64,000 bases of DNA from Splendidivirga corallicola (lineage in GTDB: Bacteria > Bacteroidota > Bacteroidia > Cytophagales > Cyclobacteriaceae), in NCBI GenBank assembly GCA_030442035.1, contig JAUJEA010000007.1, forward strand, positions 124,001 to 188,000, in the 5' to 3' direction. The notes beneath the pieces were generated by a model that saw nothing but the letters and a program-made list of their open reading frames with translations, ran no database searches and had not been told where the DNA came from. The position numbers and the translations under genes are program-made. Positions within the stretch are counted from its first letter, which is position 1. Each line of letters starts with the position of its first letter. Shown in pieces: positions 26,096 through 34,653 of the stretch.

Positions 26096-27461
26096 CAGGT
26101 ATATTGTATTTTTCCATCCTTCTGTAAAACGCTCCACGACTTAAGCCTAGTGCAACAGCAGCTTTACTTACATTGTTATCGTAAAATTCAAGTGCCTTTT
26201 GGATCATAGAAATTTCCATCTCCTCCAATGTCATGGCACCAACAGAGGGTAATCCATCCTTACCTTTCTTTCGCGTGATACTCTGCAATTGTGCCGAAAA
26301 ATCTTCCACACCTAAAGAATCCCTCTCGGTGACCAATACAGTTCTTTCAACTAAATTTTTTAATTCACGCACATTTCCCGGTAACGGCAACTCCTTTAGC
26401 CAACCCATGGTGCTTTTGTCAATTATGAGATGTGGGCGCTTGTAGATCTTTTTGAAATTATTGATGAAATAATCAACGAGCAAAGGAATATCTCCAGGTC
26501 TTTCCCTCAAAGGAGGAATTCTCACAGTAATTAAATTAATACGATAAAAAAGATCTTCCCTGAACTCAATTTTTTCCACCATCCGCTGCAGGTTTCGATT
26601 TGTAGCACTGATAACCCTTACATCAACAGTTCTTTTTTGGCTCTCACCCAACACTTCGAATGTCCGGTCTTGCAAGACTCGCAACATTTTGACTTGGCAG
26701 CTAAGGTCCAGGTCCCCAATTTCATCAAGAAAAATGGTTCCTCGGTTCGCTAATTCGAAACGTCCTGTCCTGTCATTTCTGGCATCTGTAAAAGCACCTT
26801 TCTTGTGGCCGAACATTTCACTCTCAAACAAGGCTGTGGGAATTCCACCCAAATTCACTTTGACAAAAGGTTGATTGGATCTCTGACTGTTTTTATGGAC
26901 TGCTTCAGCAATGAGCTCTTTACCGGTTCCGCTTTCTCCCTGGATCAATATGGAAGCATTGGTTTTACTGACCGTTCCAATGGTTTTTAATACTTTTAAA
27001 AAGTCCTGATCTTCTCCTATGATTTGGCTAAAGTCATATTGCTGATCTAATTTTTTTCGGCTTATTGAAACGGATTGCTTTTCATAAACTTGTTTTGACA
27101 ACCTGATAGCGGTTCGAACAGATTGCAACAGATACTTGTAATCCCATGGTTTATTGATAAAATCTGCTGCTCCGGCTTTCATCCCCTCCACAGCCAGCGG
27201 AATAGAGCCCCAGCCGGTAATCAAGATTACAGGTGTTGATGGTGTGATGTTTTTAATCTGTTTTAGTAATCGCAGTCCTTCTTCTCCTGATGTATCTTTA
27301 GAATAGTTCATATCCATAAGAATGATTTCCAATCTATGAGCATAAACCACTCTTAAGGCTTCACTAGGTTCACCAACACTTACTGTTAAATATCCGGCTT
27401 GTTTCAGTTGCAAGCTAAGCGATGTTCTTACCGCCTCATCGTCATCAATTATCAGGACCAT
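26085..27461 (-). CDS. NtrC-type sigma-54 response regulator (pair 2)
   Basis: 458 residues, same length as the pair 1 regulator. Receiver with IDDDEA and phospho-acceptor Asp50 (ILMDMN); AAA+ with Walker A GESGTGKE, sigma-54 loop GAFTDA and Walker B IFLDEIG; C-terminal Fis-type HTH (VSKAAVALGLSRGAFYRRME). First gene of its operon, coupled to the kinase gene. The candidate sigma-54 promoter at 28345 lies about 870 nt upstream on the same strand, so a long leader or a small gene in between is possible. Confidence 0.92.
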   Translation of the reverse strand: MVLIIDDDEAVRTSLSLQLKQAGYLTVSVGEPSEALRVVYAHRLEIILMDMNYSKDTSGEEGLRLLKQIKNITPSTPVILITGWGSIPLAVEGMKAGAADFINKPWDYKYLLQSVRTAIRLSKQVYEKQSVSISRKKLDQQYDFSQIIGEDQDFLKVLKTIGTVSKTNASILIQGESGTGKELIAEAVHKNSQRSNQPFVKVNLGGIPTALFESEMFGHKKGAFTDARNDRTGRFELANRGTIFLDEIGDLDLSCQVKMLRVLQDRTFEVLGESQKRTVDVRVISATNRNLQRMVEKIEFREDLFYRINLITVRIPPLRERPGDIPLLVDYFINNFKKIYKRPHLIIDKSTMGWLKELPLPGNVRELKNLVERTVLVTERDSLGVEDFSAQLQSITRKKGKDGLPSVGAMTLEEMEISMIQKALEFYDNNVSKAAVALGLSRGAFYRRMEKYNIPDEA

Positions 27462-27691
27462 TGTCTACCTCCTTTAATGAGATTCTCCGCTATATTCCGC
27501 TTATAAAATCCAAGTTGCATGATTGCTTTCTTCCTTTATTTAAGATGTTATTCAATAGTTTTCCGTTGTATGATATGGTGTAATGCGAATCATAGTCCAA
27601 CTGCAATTGCCTGTCGTGCAATTCATTTTGGACTTTTATAAAGCATTGCATGCCATGTTTATCATATGTCATGTAAACAAAAAGCCAACTA

Positions 27692-27724
27692 TTGCTTATA
27701 CCTGATTTGATCAGGTATAAGCAA
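27692..27724. repeat. Perfect 15-bp inverted repeat (hairpin)
   Basis: Arms 27692-27706 (TTGCTTATACCTGAT) and 27710-27724 with a 3-nt loop. No T run follows on either strand, so a plain intrinsic terminator is unlikely. It lies about 230 nt upstream of the pair 2 regulator start and could be an operator or an RNA structure in its leader. Confidence 0.7.
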
Positions 27725-28132
27725 GCCATCTTAAAATCCAGATATTTTCACTCAAATTTTGGAGGTTGAAAGTTCAAAGGCCTTCATGCTTCCATAGGAT
27801 TAGGAAATTGATTCGATTTATGGAAGAGCATTACATTTATTATAAAACCCTTCTCTTTCCAATTTTTCTAAGGGCTTATTCGCAGTTCCTTTTTTGAGTT
27901 CTTAATTTTCAACCAAAGTCGACCAATTTCTTTCCGAGATACAGAATTTTTGTTTCTTGTTTTCAGTACGATATAATGGTCTCCACATTTTTTGGATTTA
28001 TGAGATTTTCAAATCCGGACTCGATTGGCTATTCATAATACTTAACATTTTTTTGAGTGTCACACACTTCATTAACTTCCTCAATGCTATCTCGTTCGCC
28101 TAATCTTATTAGAATTTATATTTTTCCCATAA

Positions 28133-28225
28133 TTATGGATCTGTATTGCTTAACAATGAACTGGCCGTTCTAGCGAGTTTTAGTGTTACGTCGTTTCTTT
28201 TTAATCTGGTTGTCTTAGTTGTCAT
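28133..28225 (-). CDS. Possible small basic protein downstream of the sigma-54-like promoter
   Basis: A 30-codon ATG frame about 108 nt after the predicted start of transcription. The N-terminal half is MTTKTTRLKRNDVTLKLA, basic, and the end is SSLLSNTDP. No ribosome-binding site is clear, which is not unusual in this phylum. It is reported because it is the first ATG frame of useful size on that transcript; it may be fortuitous. Confidence 0.2.
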   Translation of the reverse strand: MTTKTTRLKRNDVTLKLARTASSLLSNTDP

Positions 28226-28344
28226 AAATAATGATATACAAAATCAAAACTTAAACCTCAAACGATATTACCAATAAAAATATTTAACATTTGATTAATA
28301 TCTAATATTATTCATTCATCAAAAGGTAATTTTTTTAATAAAAA

Positions 28345-28359
28345 GCGAATTCTGTGCCA
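28345..28359 (-). promoter_or_regulatory. Candidate sigma-54 promoter on the minus strand
   Basis: Read on the minus strand: TGGCAC, 5 nt, TCGC. The -24 box is perfect and the -12 GC is present, the best match in the window. It points towards the pair 2 regulator gene; transcription would begin near 28333. Confidence 0.45.
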
Positions 28360-28418
28360 CAAAGCAACTATCTGATTATTAAATATTTATAAATATATTA
28401 TGTTGAATGGAGTGTTTG

Positions 28419-28441
28419 ATAATGGACAGTATGTCCATTAT
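28419..28441. promoter_or_regulatory. Palindrome ATAATGGACA-N3-TGTCCATTAT
   Basis: Perfect 10-bp arms around a 3-nt spacer, containing the same TGGACA-N3-TGTCCA core as 23666-23680. Its centre is 72-73 bp upstream of the -24 GG of the minus-strand promoter at 28345. Probable enhancer site for a sigma-54 activator. Confidence 0.5.
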
Positions 28442-28542
28442 GAATCAATTATTTGAATGTAGGTTTATAGATTAATTTGGAGGGAAAATTATAAAGATTT
28501 TAGCATTGATTTTGAGTAGCTTTAAAAAAATCATCTCATAGG

Positions 28543-28574
28543 AAAAAGCCCACTCATTTTTTGATAAGTGGGCT
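28543..28574 (-). terminator. Intrinsic terminator of the decarboxylase-like gene
   Basis: Stem AGCCCACT/AGTGGGCT (28547-28554 with 28567-28574), 12-nt loop, followed on the minus strand by five T. It lies about 120 nt after the stop at 28696. Confidence 0.65.
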
Positions 28575-28695
28575 ACCATTGATCCGCTGGTTGTCCGGAT
28601 ACAACTGAAACAAAAACCTGACTGGGTTGGCTGACTACTCAGACGAGGGTTTTATTTTTAATTTCTGTGACCGCATCAATAATTGAACATTTAAA

Positions 28696-29877
28696 TCACT
28701 GATCAATGCTTAATTGTATGCTCTTCAGTTTATTCAGCCTACCAATTTTTTGCCCTTGTTGAACTCCAATGGCGTTGAAACGATTTTTTTCAAATAATAG
28801 TAGCACTGTAGATCCACCATAGGCAAAATGTCCTAGCTTTTCTCCTTTGTATATTTTCTTTTCCTTGCCATTTTTGATGTTTTTAAACTTCTCTTCAAAT
28901 ACTACAGATCCTATTGTTTGAAGGCCAACTGGCACTACACCTACATATCCAAATTCCTGTGTTTTAATTATGAAGTATCCGTGACGAAAATTTTCCAATA
29001 CACTCAAATCTTTGTTATACCCAGGATTCCCGTTGTTGATCAAATCCGGTATATCAGACATCCCAAAAAGATGATTACCAACTAGATCCTTGGATTCGAT
29101 CAGCGTACCGGTCACTGGCGAATGGTAATGATGATAGTTGTGGGGTAAAAGGAAAACAGCCAGAACTGTACCTCCAATAAATCTGTTGGCATACTCTGAA
29201 TTGTCTAAGAGTTTGGTCAAATTGAGCGTCTTTCTACCCTTGATTGGAATTTGGCTATCTGATCTCAGGTCATTGTTGATCATATTAATGATACCATCGG
29301 CTGGTGAAACCAACACAGAGTTATCTGTTACAGCTTCTACAGGCCTTGCTCCTGGTTTTAGCTCCCTGGTAAAAAAATCATTGAATGATTTGAATCCCCC
29401 TATTGGCAACACATATTCATCATTATTGATTGATTCATTGGATAACCATTCTTCCACTTTCCTTGCGGAGGCATAGCTATCCATGTACTTACCACGTTCT
29501 TCAACAAAGTACTTGGTCCAGCTGAGACCAGGTTCCTCTAAAACAAATTTTAATCCTTCAGGATTTCGATAATAGAGCATAGAGAATTCGATGATTTTAT
29601 CTAATCCATTATGTGCATTGGGCAAAAAATAAAACCAATCATTCAAAAAATTGTAGAGGTCAGTCATGGTTTTACCTCTCCATGGATTAGAAGATCCATC
29701 GGGTAAATCATGAAGGTTTTCAAAGGCTGATCGTATTGTTTTTCTAAAATTTTTGTCAATAGCATACAATTCTTTCAGCTGAGTAACCGGTGGGCTATCC
29801 TGCTGAGCAGAGGCGATATTTACATTGAGTATTATCACAAACAATAACAAAGGGTTAATTAAGTTTGAAATTTTCAT
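28696..29877 (-). CDS. Exported phosphatidylserine decarboxylase-like protein
   Basis: 393 residues with a signal peptide (about 1-24, ends NIASAQQ) and an N-terminal region of 120 residues not found in housekeeping Psd. The C-terminal 240 residues are a PSD domain: FNDFFTRELKPGARPV, VSPADGII with the active-site Asp, HNYHHYHSPVTGTL with the His, and FAYGGSTVLLLF, the GGST self-cleavage site whose Ser becomes the pyruvoyl group. All three key residues are present, so it may be active. Export is unusual because Psd normally acts at the inner leaflet; relatives include secreted PSD-like proteins of unknown substrate. Probably in one transcript with the small membrane protein upstream. Confidence 0.8.
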   Translation of the reverse strand: MKISNLINPLLLFVIILNVNIASAQQDSPPVTQLKELYAIDKNFRKTIRSAFENLHDLPDGSSNPWRGKTMTDLYNFLNDWFYFLPNAHNGLDKIIEFSMLYYRNPEGLKFVLEEPGLSWTKYFVEERGKYMDSYASARKVEEWLSNESINNDEYVLPIGGFKSFNDFFTRELKPGARPVEAVTDNSVLVSPADGIINMINNDLRSDSQIPIKGRKTLNLTKLLDNSEYANRFIGGTVLAVFLLPHNYHHYHSPVTGTLIESKDLVGNHLFGMSDIPDLINNGNPGYNKDLSVLENFRHGYFIIKTQEFGYVGVVPVGLQTIGSVVFEEKFKNIKNGKEKKIYKGEKLGHFAYGGSTVLLLFEKNRFNAIGVQQGQKIGRLNKLKSIQLSIDQ

Positions 29878-30007
29878 AGCTTTAAAATATTAGTGTGAAA
29901 GATTTTGAGGTCCTTATTTGAGGTTGAAGAGATTAAGCATCGGTTACATTTCAAATAAGGGTCGATTTATAATTTATGTTAAAGAATCATTTTTATATAT
30001 TCCTTTT

Positions 30008-30199
30008 TTACTCTAATTCCAGCGTTCTAAAAACATCCGTTTCCTGATCAAATGACATATCTCCGGTTAATCGCAGTACGAACAACATCACAGAAAACAT
30101 TAACTGAACCATCAGGCCGGCAGTGATCCACTTATACCTGGTCAGTATCCATAGTCTCATTCCTTCTTTGACTAAATTCTTATTAGTATATGCTTTCAT
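30008..30199 (-). CDS. Small single-pass membrane protein
   Basis: 63 residues from ATG 30199 (MKAYTNKNLVKEG); the frame is open to 30220. One hydrophobic helix (WITAGLMVQLMFSVMLFVL) and an acidic C-terminus (DVFRTLELE). No family recognised. It lies 130 bp before the decarboxylase-like gene and 57 bp after a 21-bp-spaced direct repeat, so it may lead a two-gene unit controlled by the adjacent hybrid regulator. Confidence 0.5.
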   Translation of the reverse strand: MKAYTNKNLVKEGMRLWILTRYKWITAGLMVQLMFSVMLFVLRLTGDMSFDQETDVFRTLELE

Positions 30200-30255
30200 A
30201 ACTTTTCCATTGCTTAGCATGTCAAGGCAAAAGTAGAGGGGGTTTTACTTTAAAC

Positions 30256-30288
30256 ATTTGGACATATCTCCCAAAAATTTGGACATAT
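30256..30288. promoter_or_regulatory. Direct repeat ATTTGGACATAT x2, 21-bp period
   Basis: Two perfect 12-bp copies at 30256-30267 and 30277-30288. AraC-type DNA-binding domains, which end hybrid two-component regulators, typically bind direct repeats about two helical turns apart. The site lies between the end of the hybrid regulator gene and the start of the small membrane protein gene, so it is a plausible operator for that promoter. Confidence 0.55.
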
Positions 30289-30359
30289 GTAACATTTTTC
30301 ATAGCAATCTCAATATGAGATTGTTATGATATTCATTTTCATTAAAAAATTGAATTTTC

Positions 30360-33300
30360 TCAATTTTCGGTTGCCGTATCAGTATAAGCAGAAGGGGAAA
30401 TACCGAATTGTGATTTAAATGATTTGGTAAAATGGGACAGATCTGAGAAGCCCACTTTGTATGCAATTTCCGTAACGGAAGCTTCTTTTTGCTTCAATAG
30501 TTGTGCCGCCCGTTTTAACCTGATAAGCCGCACAAAACCAGTTGTAGATTGGTCAGTAAGTGCTTTTAATTTACGATGAAGCTGCATGCGGCTCATAGCC
30601 ATTTCCTTTTGGAAAGATTCCGCTCTAAAATCATGGTCAGATATATGTGTTTCAATAACTTCAATAGCCCTGTTTAAAAATGCTTCATCTTTATCATTGA
30701 TGATGATATCCTTAGGCTTTAGTGTAATTTCACGTCCGTACTTCTGTCGAAGCTCTTCCCGTTGTCGTATTAGATTGCTGACTCTGATCCTCAGTTCCTC
30801 GGTATTAAATGGTTTGGTTATATAATCATCAGCTCCTGTTTGAAGTCCCTCCAGGCGGGATTCTATATTAGCCTTGGCGGTAAGCATGATCACCGGAACA
30901 TGACTTACCCTTTCATCTGTCTTTAGTCGTTGGCACAAAGTTACACCATCTACCCCTGGCATCATAAGATCCGTGATAATCAGATCAGGAACTAATCTCA
31001 AAGCTTCAGACCAACCTTTCTCACCATCTTCAGCTGTCTGACAATCATATTGATCAGACAATTGATTGATGATATACTTTCGTACATCCAGATTGTCCTC
31101 TACGATCAATACTATAGGTGTTGCTTTTGGAGTGGATACGATCGACCCATCTTCCTCAATATTCTTGGGATTTACACCGCTGATCTCCAAACCGGAGGTT
31201 GAAACAACAGCTTCAGTTGATTGGAATTCATCAATCTCATATTGTTTATACTGATCAAGAGATAATGGTATAGAAATAGAAAATGTTGCGCCATAGCCAA
31301 ATTCACTTTCAGCGGTAATCTTGCCTCCATGTAATTCCACCAATTCTTTAGTCAGTGCCAGGCCTATACCACTGCCTTCATATTCTCTGGTAACAGAGGC
31401 ATCTACCTGGTAAAAACGATCAAAAAGTCTTGGGATTTCTTCAGGCGGTATACCAATACCTGTATCTTTTACCAAAATGATCATACTATCCGGTTGATCT
31501 TCCCGATCAGTACGAGAGCTGGAGGGAAATTCAATTTTCAAGCAAACTTCTCCATGACGATCGGTAAATTTAAAAGCGTTGGATAATAGATTACTGATGA
31601 TTTTTTCCAATTTATCTGCATCATAATATCCATAATAGATTTTCTCAGGTACATCCAATATAAAATGAATATCATTTTGAGCAGCATAAGGTTCAAAGGA
31701 AGCAGCAATATCTTTCACAAACTCAACCACATTCGACCTTATTAATTTCAATGATATTTTTCCGCCTTCCAGTTGGGCAAGGTCCAATAATTGATTGACC
31801 AATCTGAGCAAACGTTCCCCATTCCTTTTCATGGTCAGGAACTCATCCTGCTTAAGAAGATATTGTTCAATATTAGAATCTTTCTGTAGCGGTCCTAAGA
31901 TCAGGGTAAGCGGTGTACGGAATTCATGTGATATATTGGCAAAAAACCGGGATTTGGTTTTATCCATTTCTTTTAGTTCCAGCGCCTGCCTTTCCAATTG
32001 TTTGGATTGTGCTCTCACCTCTTCGGTTCGTTGTGCTATCAAACTTTCCAGAGCCTTATTTTTTCTTTTTAGCTGAGCTGATCTCCATCTTATCAGACCA
32101 AATACCAGACTTAAGGATATCAAAATGTAAAGTAAATAAGCCCACCCGCTGCGGTACCAGGGAGGTAATATCTTAAATGGGAAAGACGCAACTGTGCCCA
32201 GATCACCGTATAGGTTCCGGGATCTCACCTGGAACGTATAACTACCTTCTTGAAGATTGGTATAGCCCTTTATAGTTTCACTGGTCCAATTTGACCATCG
32301 CTTGTTGAAACCATCAAGCCTGTATTGATAGCGGTTCGATACCTCGTTCTTAAAAAAACCTGCGGTAAATTCGAAACGGAGGTCCCGGTCTTTGAATTTT
32401 AATGAAGGAGCAGTACTTGATCTCCCACCCTCAAAAATAACTGAGTCACCATTTACCATGATTTTTCTGATTAAAGTCGGAAAGGTGATTTGGGGAGTAG
32501 AAAAATTCAAATCATATCTGAATAGTTTATCCTTCCGCAATGCCCATAATATGCCCGTATCATCAATGATACTTTTAAACTCAATATCGGCTAACCTGTT
32601 GTCAATTTTTTTTACGAATTCGAAGGTTTGCCCATCTGTCCTATGAGCCAGGAAAACCTGATCAAATTTCGAATTATTAGATTTTTCATAAAATATGATA
32701 AATCCATCAGCAGTTTCATCAGAAAGTGGAGTGATGCTCCTGGCCTCCAGGCCCTGTATGATAAAATTTTCGGCCCTTTTAAACCTATTGGAACCATTGT
32801 CAAACTGATAAAGTCCACTCCCAACTTCAAACAACACTTCATCATTAATTAAAAAGATGTTGACCACACCTTCCGGTAATCCGGCTTCCTTACTGTATTT
32901 TTCCACCTTCACCTTACCCTTATCAATGGGTTGAGCTACTCCTAAAGCTAAAGATCTTATATCAATCCTGGTTACCGATGACACTGAGGTTTTCAACCAT
33001 AAAATTCCCTTTTCCGGTTCAATAATATCATAGACCGGTTCCAGATCGGTTACAATATTTCCATGATTGATCCAATCACCATCTACTTCCTGCATAATCG
33101 ACAAGCCTTCGTGACCCACAAATACCAAATTCGGATCAAATGGTGACCTTAACAAAGCCGTAGATTCATAGTCGGCTAATTTCCTCTGTTCTTTTTTATT
33201 TAACATAAATAAACCTTCATTGGAAGCTGCTAATAGATTGTTATCATATGAGACAAGTGACCAATACTGTGTTCTGATTGAACTATACGAATTAAAATGT

Positions 33301-34433
33301 GCGGCTGAACCGTCCTTGGCCCTGTTTAAATAATAAACACCAAAAACAGTGGTGGCAAATAATGTATCTCGATGTCTTTTGATATCTGTAATACCACCAC
33401 TCAAACCATTTATATCGGAAAAGACAGATAAGGGCGATGGTTCTTCAATCTTACTGATACCGCCATCCAAAGCCAGCCAGAAGCCACCGTCCTCACTATG
33501 AAGCATATGATTTACAATATCATCTTGCAAACCAATGCTTTTATCCAAAACATTAACAAAACCGCTTCGCAGGTCCATTATATACACACCTCCTCCTTGT
33601 GTGGCAATGGCAAGCCTGTGGTCCGGAAGTAAAACCGCATTGTACATCCCATAGCGATTCATGGCATCCTGCAACTTGAAAGGCAACTTTTGCACAGATG
33701 ATCGATCATAGATCAATAAACCTTGCTTTCTGGTACCTATTAGCAGTTTGTCTTTCTGATAGGGAAGTATGAAAACGACAATATCATCTGCAAACCTTTC
33801 TCCCATTGGTAACAACACCAAAGAATCGGAGTGCACCGCCATTAATCCAACATTCGATTGCTGGATATACACCTGGTTTTTTACTTTAAATGAGTTGATG
33901 AATATGTTGCCGGAATCAGGCTTATAGGTATGGAAACCATCTTTCCAACGAAAGAAAATGTGGTCAGTCAAAGAAAAGATCCCTTTATCAGTTGCGTGTG
34001 TCTTCCAAACACTCTGAAAATTACGGTCATTTTCAGGCAAGTGATCAACGAGGGAGGAGTATTTAATAGCGCCTGTGGAATCCGGTTCCAAATAACCAAA
34101 TTCCGCTATACCTCCAACAAATACACTACCGTGCTCATCCACATCCAATGAAAAAGCCGGACTTCTGTTGGAAAGCGGATAGAATCTCCAGGATATTCCA
34201 TCATATTCCAGAATTCCCTCGGCATTGCCAAAATACAACAATCCCTGAGCGCCTTGTGCTATAGCAAAATTCTGGTAAGATTTCCCATACTCCTCGGGGT
34301 TATAGTTTCGAAGGATAGGTGACCCGGACTCTTTGACAATAAGGGAATCGCTCTTACCAATTAAAACGGAAATTTCAATAAACAGAAGGGCTAGTATCAA
34401 CAAAGATCTTAACAGCATTTCCATTAATTTCAA
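30360..34433 (-). CDS. Hybrid two-component system regulator (HTCS: propeller sensor, kinase, receiver, AraC HTH)
   Basis: 1357 residues. Signal/anchor at the N-terminus, then about 700 residues of Reg_prop repeats forming beta-propellers in the periplasm, a Y_Y_Y domain (YRLDGFNKRWSNW), one membrane helix (WAYLLYILISLSLVFGLI), a coiled coil, HisKA with FFANISHEFRTPLTLILG, HATPase_c with DTGIGIPPEEI and GSGIGLALTKEL, a receiver with phospho-acceptor Asp1155 (LIITDLMMP), and an AraC-type HTH at about 1250-1353. HTCS proteins usually control neighbouring glycan genes; here the neighbours are a decarboxylase-like enzyme and a small membrane protein, and no SusC/D pair is present. Confidence 0.95.
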   Translation of the reverse strand: MKLMEMLLRSLLILALLFIEISVLIGKSDSLIVKESGSPILRNYNPEEYGKSYQNFAIAQGAQGLLYFGNAEGILEYDGISWRFYPLSNRSPAFSLDVDEHGSVFVGGIAEFGYLEPDSTGAIKYSSLVDHLPENDRNFQSVWKTHATDKGIFSLTDHIFFRWKDGFHTYKPDSGNIFINSFKVKNQVYIQQSNVGLMAVHSDSLVLLPMGERFADDIVVFILPYQKDKLLIGTRKQGLLIYDRSSVQKLPFKLQDAMNRYGMYNAVLLPDHRLAIATQGGGVYIMDLRSGFVNVLDKSIGLQDDIVNHMLHSEDGGFWLALDGGISKIEEPSPLSVFSDINGLSGGITDIKRHRDTLFATTVFGVYYLNRAKDGSAAHFNSYSSIRTQYWSLVSYDNNLLAASNEGLFMLNKKEQRKLADYESTALLRSPFDPNLVFVGHEGLSIMQEVDGDWINHGNIVTDLEPVYDIIEPEKGILWLKTSVSSVTRIDIRSLALGVAQPIDKGKVKVEKYSKEAGLPEGVVNIFLINDEVLFEVGSGLYQFDNGSNRFKRAENFIIQGLEARSITPLSDETADGFIIFYEKSNNSKFDQVFLAHRTDGQTFEFVKKIDNRLADIEFKSIIDDTGILWALRKDKLFRYDLNFSTPQITFPTLIRKIMVNGDSVIFEGGRSSTAPSLKFKDRDLRFEFTAGFFKNEVSNRYQYRLDGFNKRWSNWTSETIKGYTNLQEGSYTFQVRSRNLYGDLGTVASFPFKILPPWYRSGWAYLLYILISLSLVFGLIRWRSAQLKRKNKALESLIAQRTEEVRAQSKQLERQALELKEMDKTKSRFFANISHEFRTPLTLILGPLQKDSNIEQYLLKQDEFLTMKRNGERLLRLVNQLLDLAQLEGGKISLKLIRSNVVEFVKDIAASFEPYAAQNDIHFILDVPEKIYYGYYDADKLEKIISNLLSNAFKFTDRHGEVCLKIEFPSSSRTDREDQPDSMIILVKDTGIGIPPEEIPRLFDRFYQVDASVTREYEGSGIGLALTKELVELHGGKITAESEFGYGATFSISIPLSLDQYKQYEIDEFQSTEAVVSTSGLEISGVNPKNIEEDGSIVSTPKATPIVLIVEDNLDVRKYIINQLSDQYDCQTAEDGEKGWSEALRLVPDLIITDLMMPGVDGVTLCQRLKTDERVSHVPVIMLTAKANIESRLEGLQTGADDYITKPFNTEELRIRVSNLIRQREELRQKYGREITLKPKDIIINDKDEAFLNRAIEVIETHISDHDFRAESFQKEMAMSRMQLHRKLKALTDQSTTGFVRLIRLKRAAQLLKQKEASVTEIAYKVGFSDLSHFTKSFKSQFGISPSAYTDTATEN

Positions 34434-34653
34434 ATCACAACTAATTGAATTCCAGAATGTATATTATATAACACTCCGTAGTCTAACGGACTTGCTCTCC
34501 ATCTGATAATATATCATAAAGGTAGGACTATATTACCTACCTGCCAAGTATATGGATGACATTGTCATGTATCGTGTACAAGACAGCTGTATTTAATGGA
34601 TAATTCAGAAGGTCAATCTGATATCAGATACAATCAGCTCAACACCAATATAA

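Larger units (their letters stand above)
27462..28695. other. 1.2-kb AT-rich intergenic region with regulatory motifs and short open frames
   Basis: No gene can be assigned with confidence. On the minus strand it has a candidate sigma-54 promoter (28345-28359) with an upstream palindrome (28419-28441). Downstream of that lie several short frames: 30 codons at 28133-28225, a 46-codon frame without ATG at 27868-28008 (contains KTRNKNSVSRKEIGRLWLKI), and a 79-codon frame at 27490-27729 that begins inside a long hairpin. The frames change phase between each other, so this may be a decayed gene or a leader RNA. A terminator for the decarboxylase-like gene lies at 28543-28574. Confidence 0.6.

Noticed and set aside
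27490-27729. 79-codon minus-strand frame
   Set aside because: No recognisable family, begins within a hairpin, and other frames nearby change phase. Noted in the region entry but not called as a gene.
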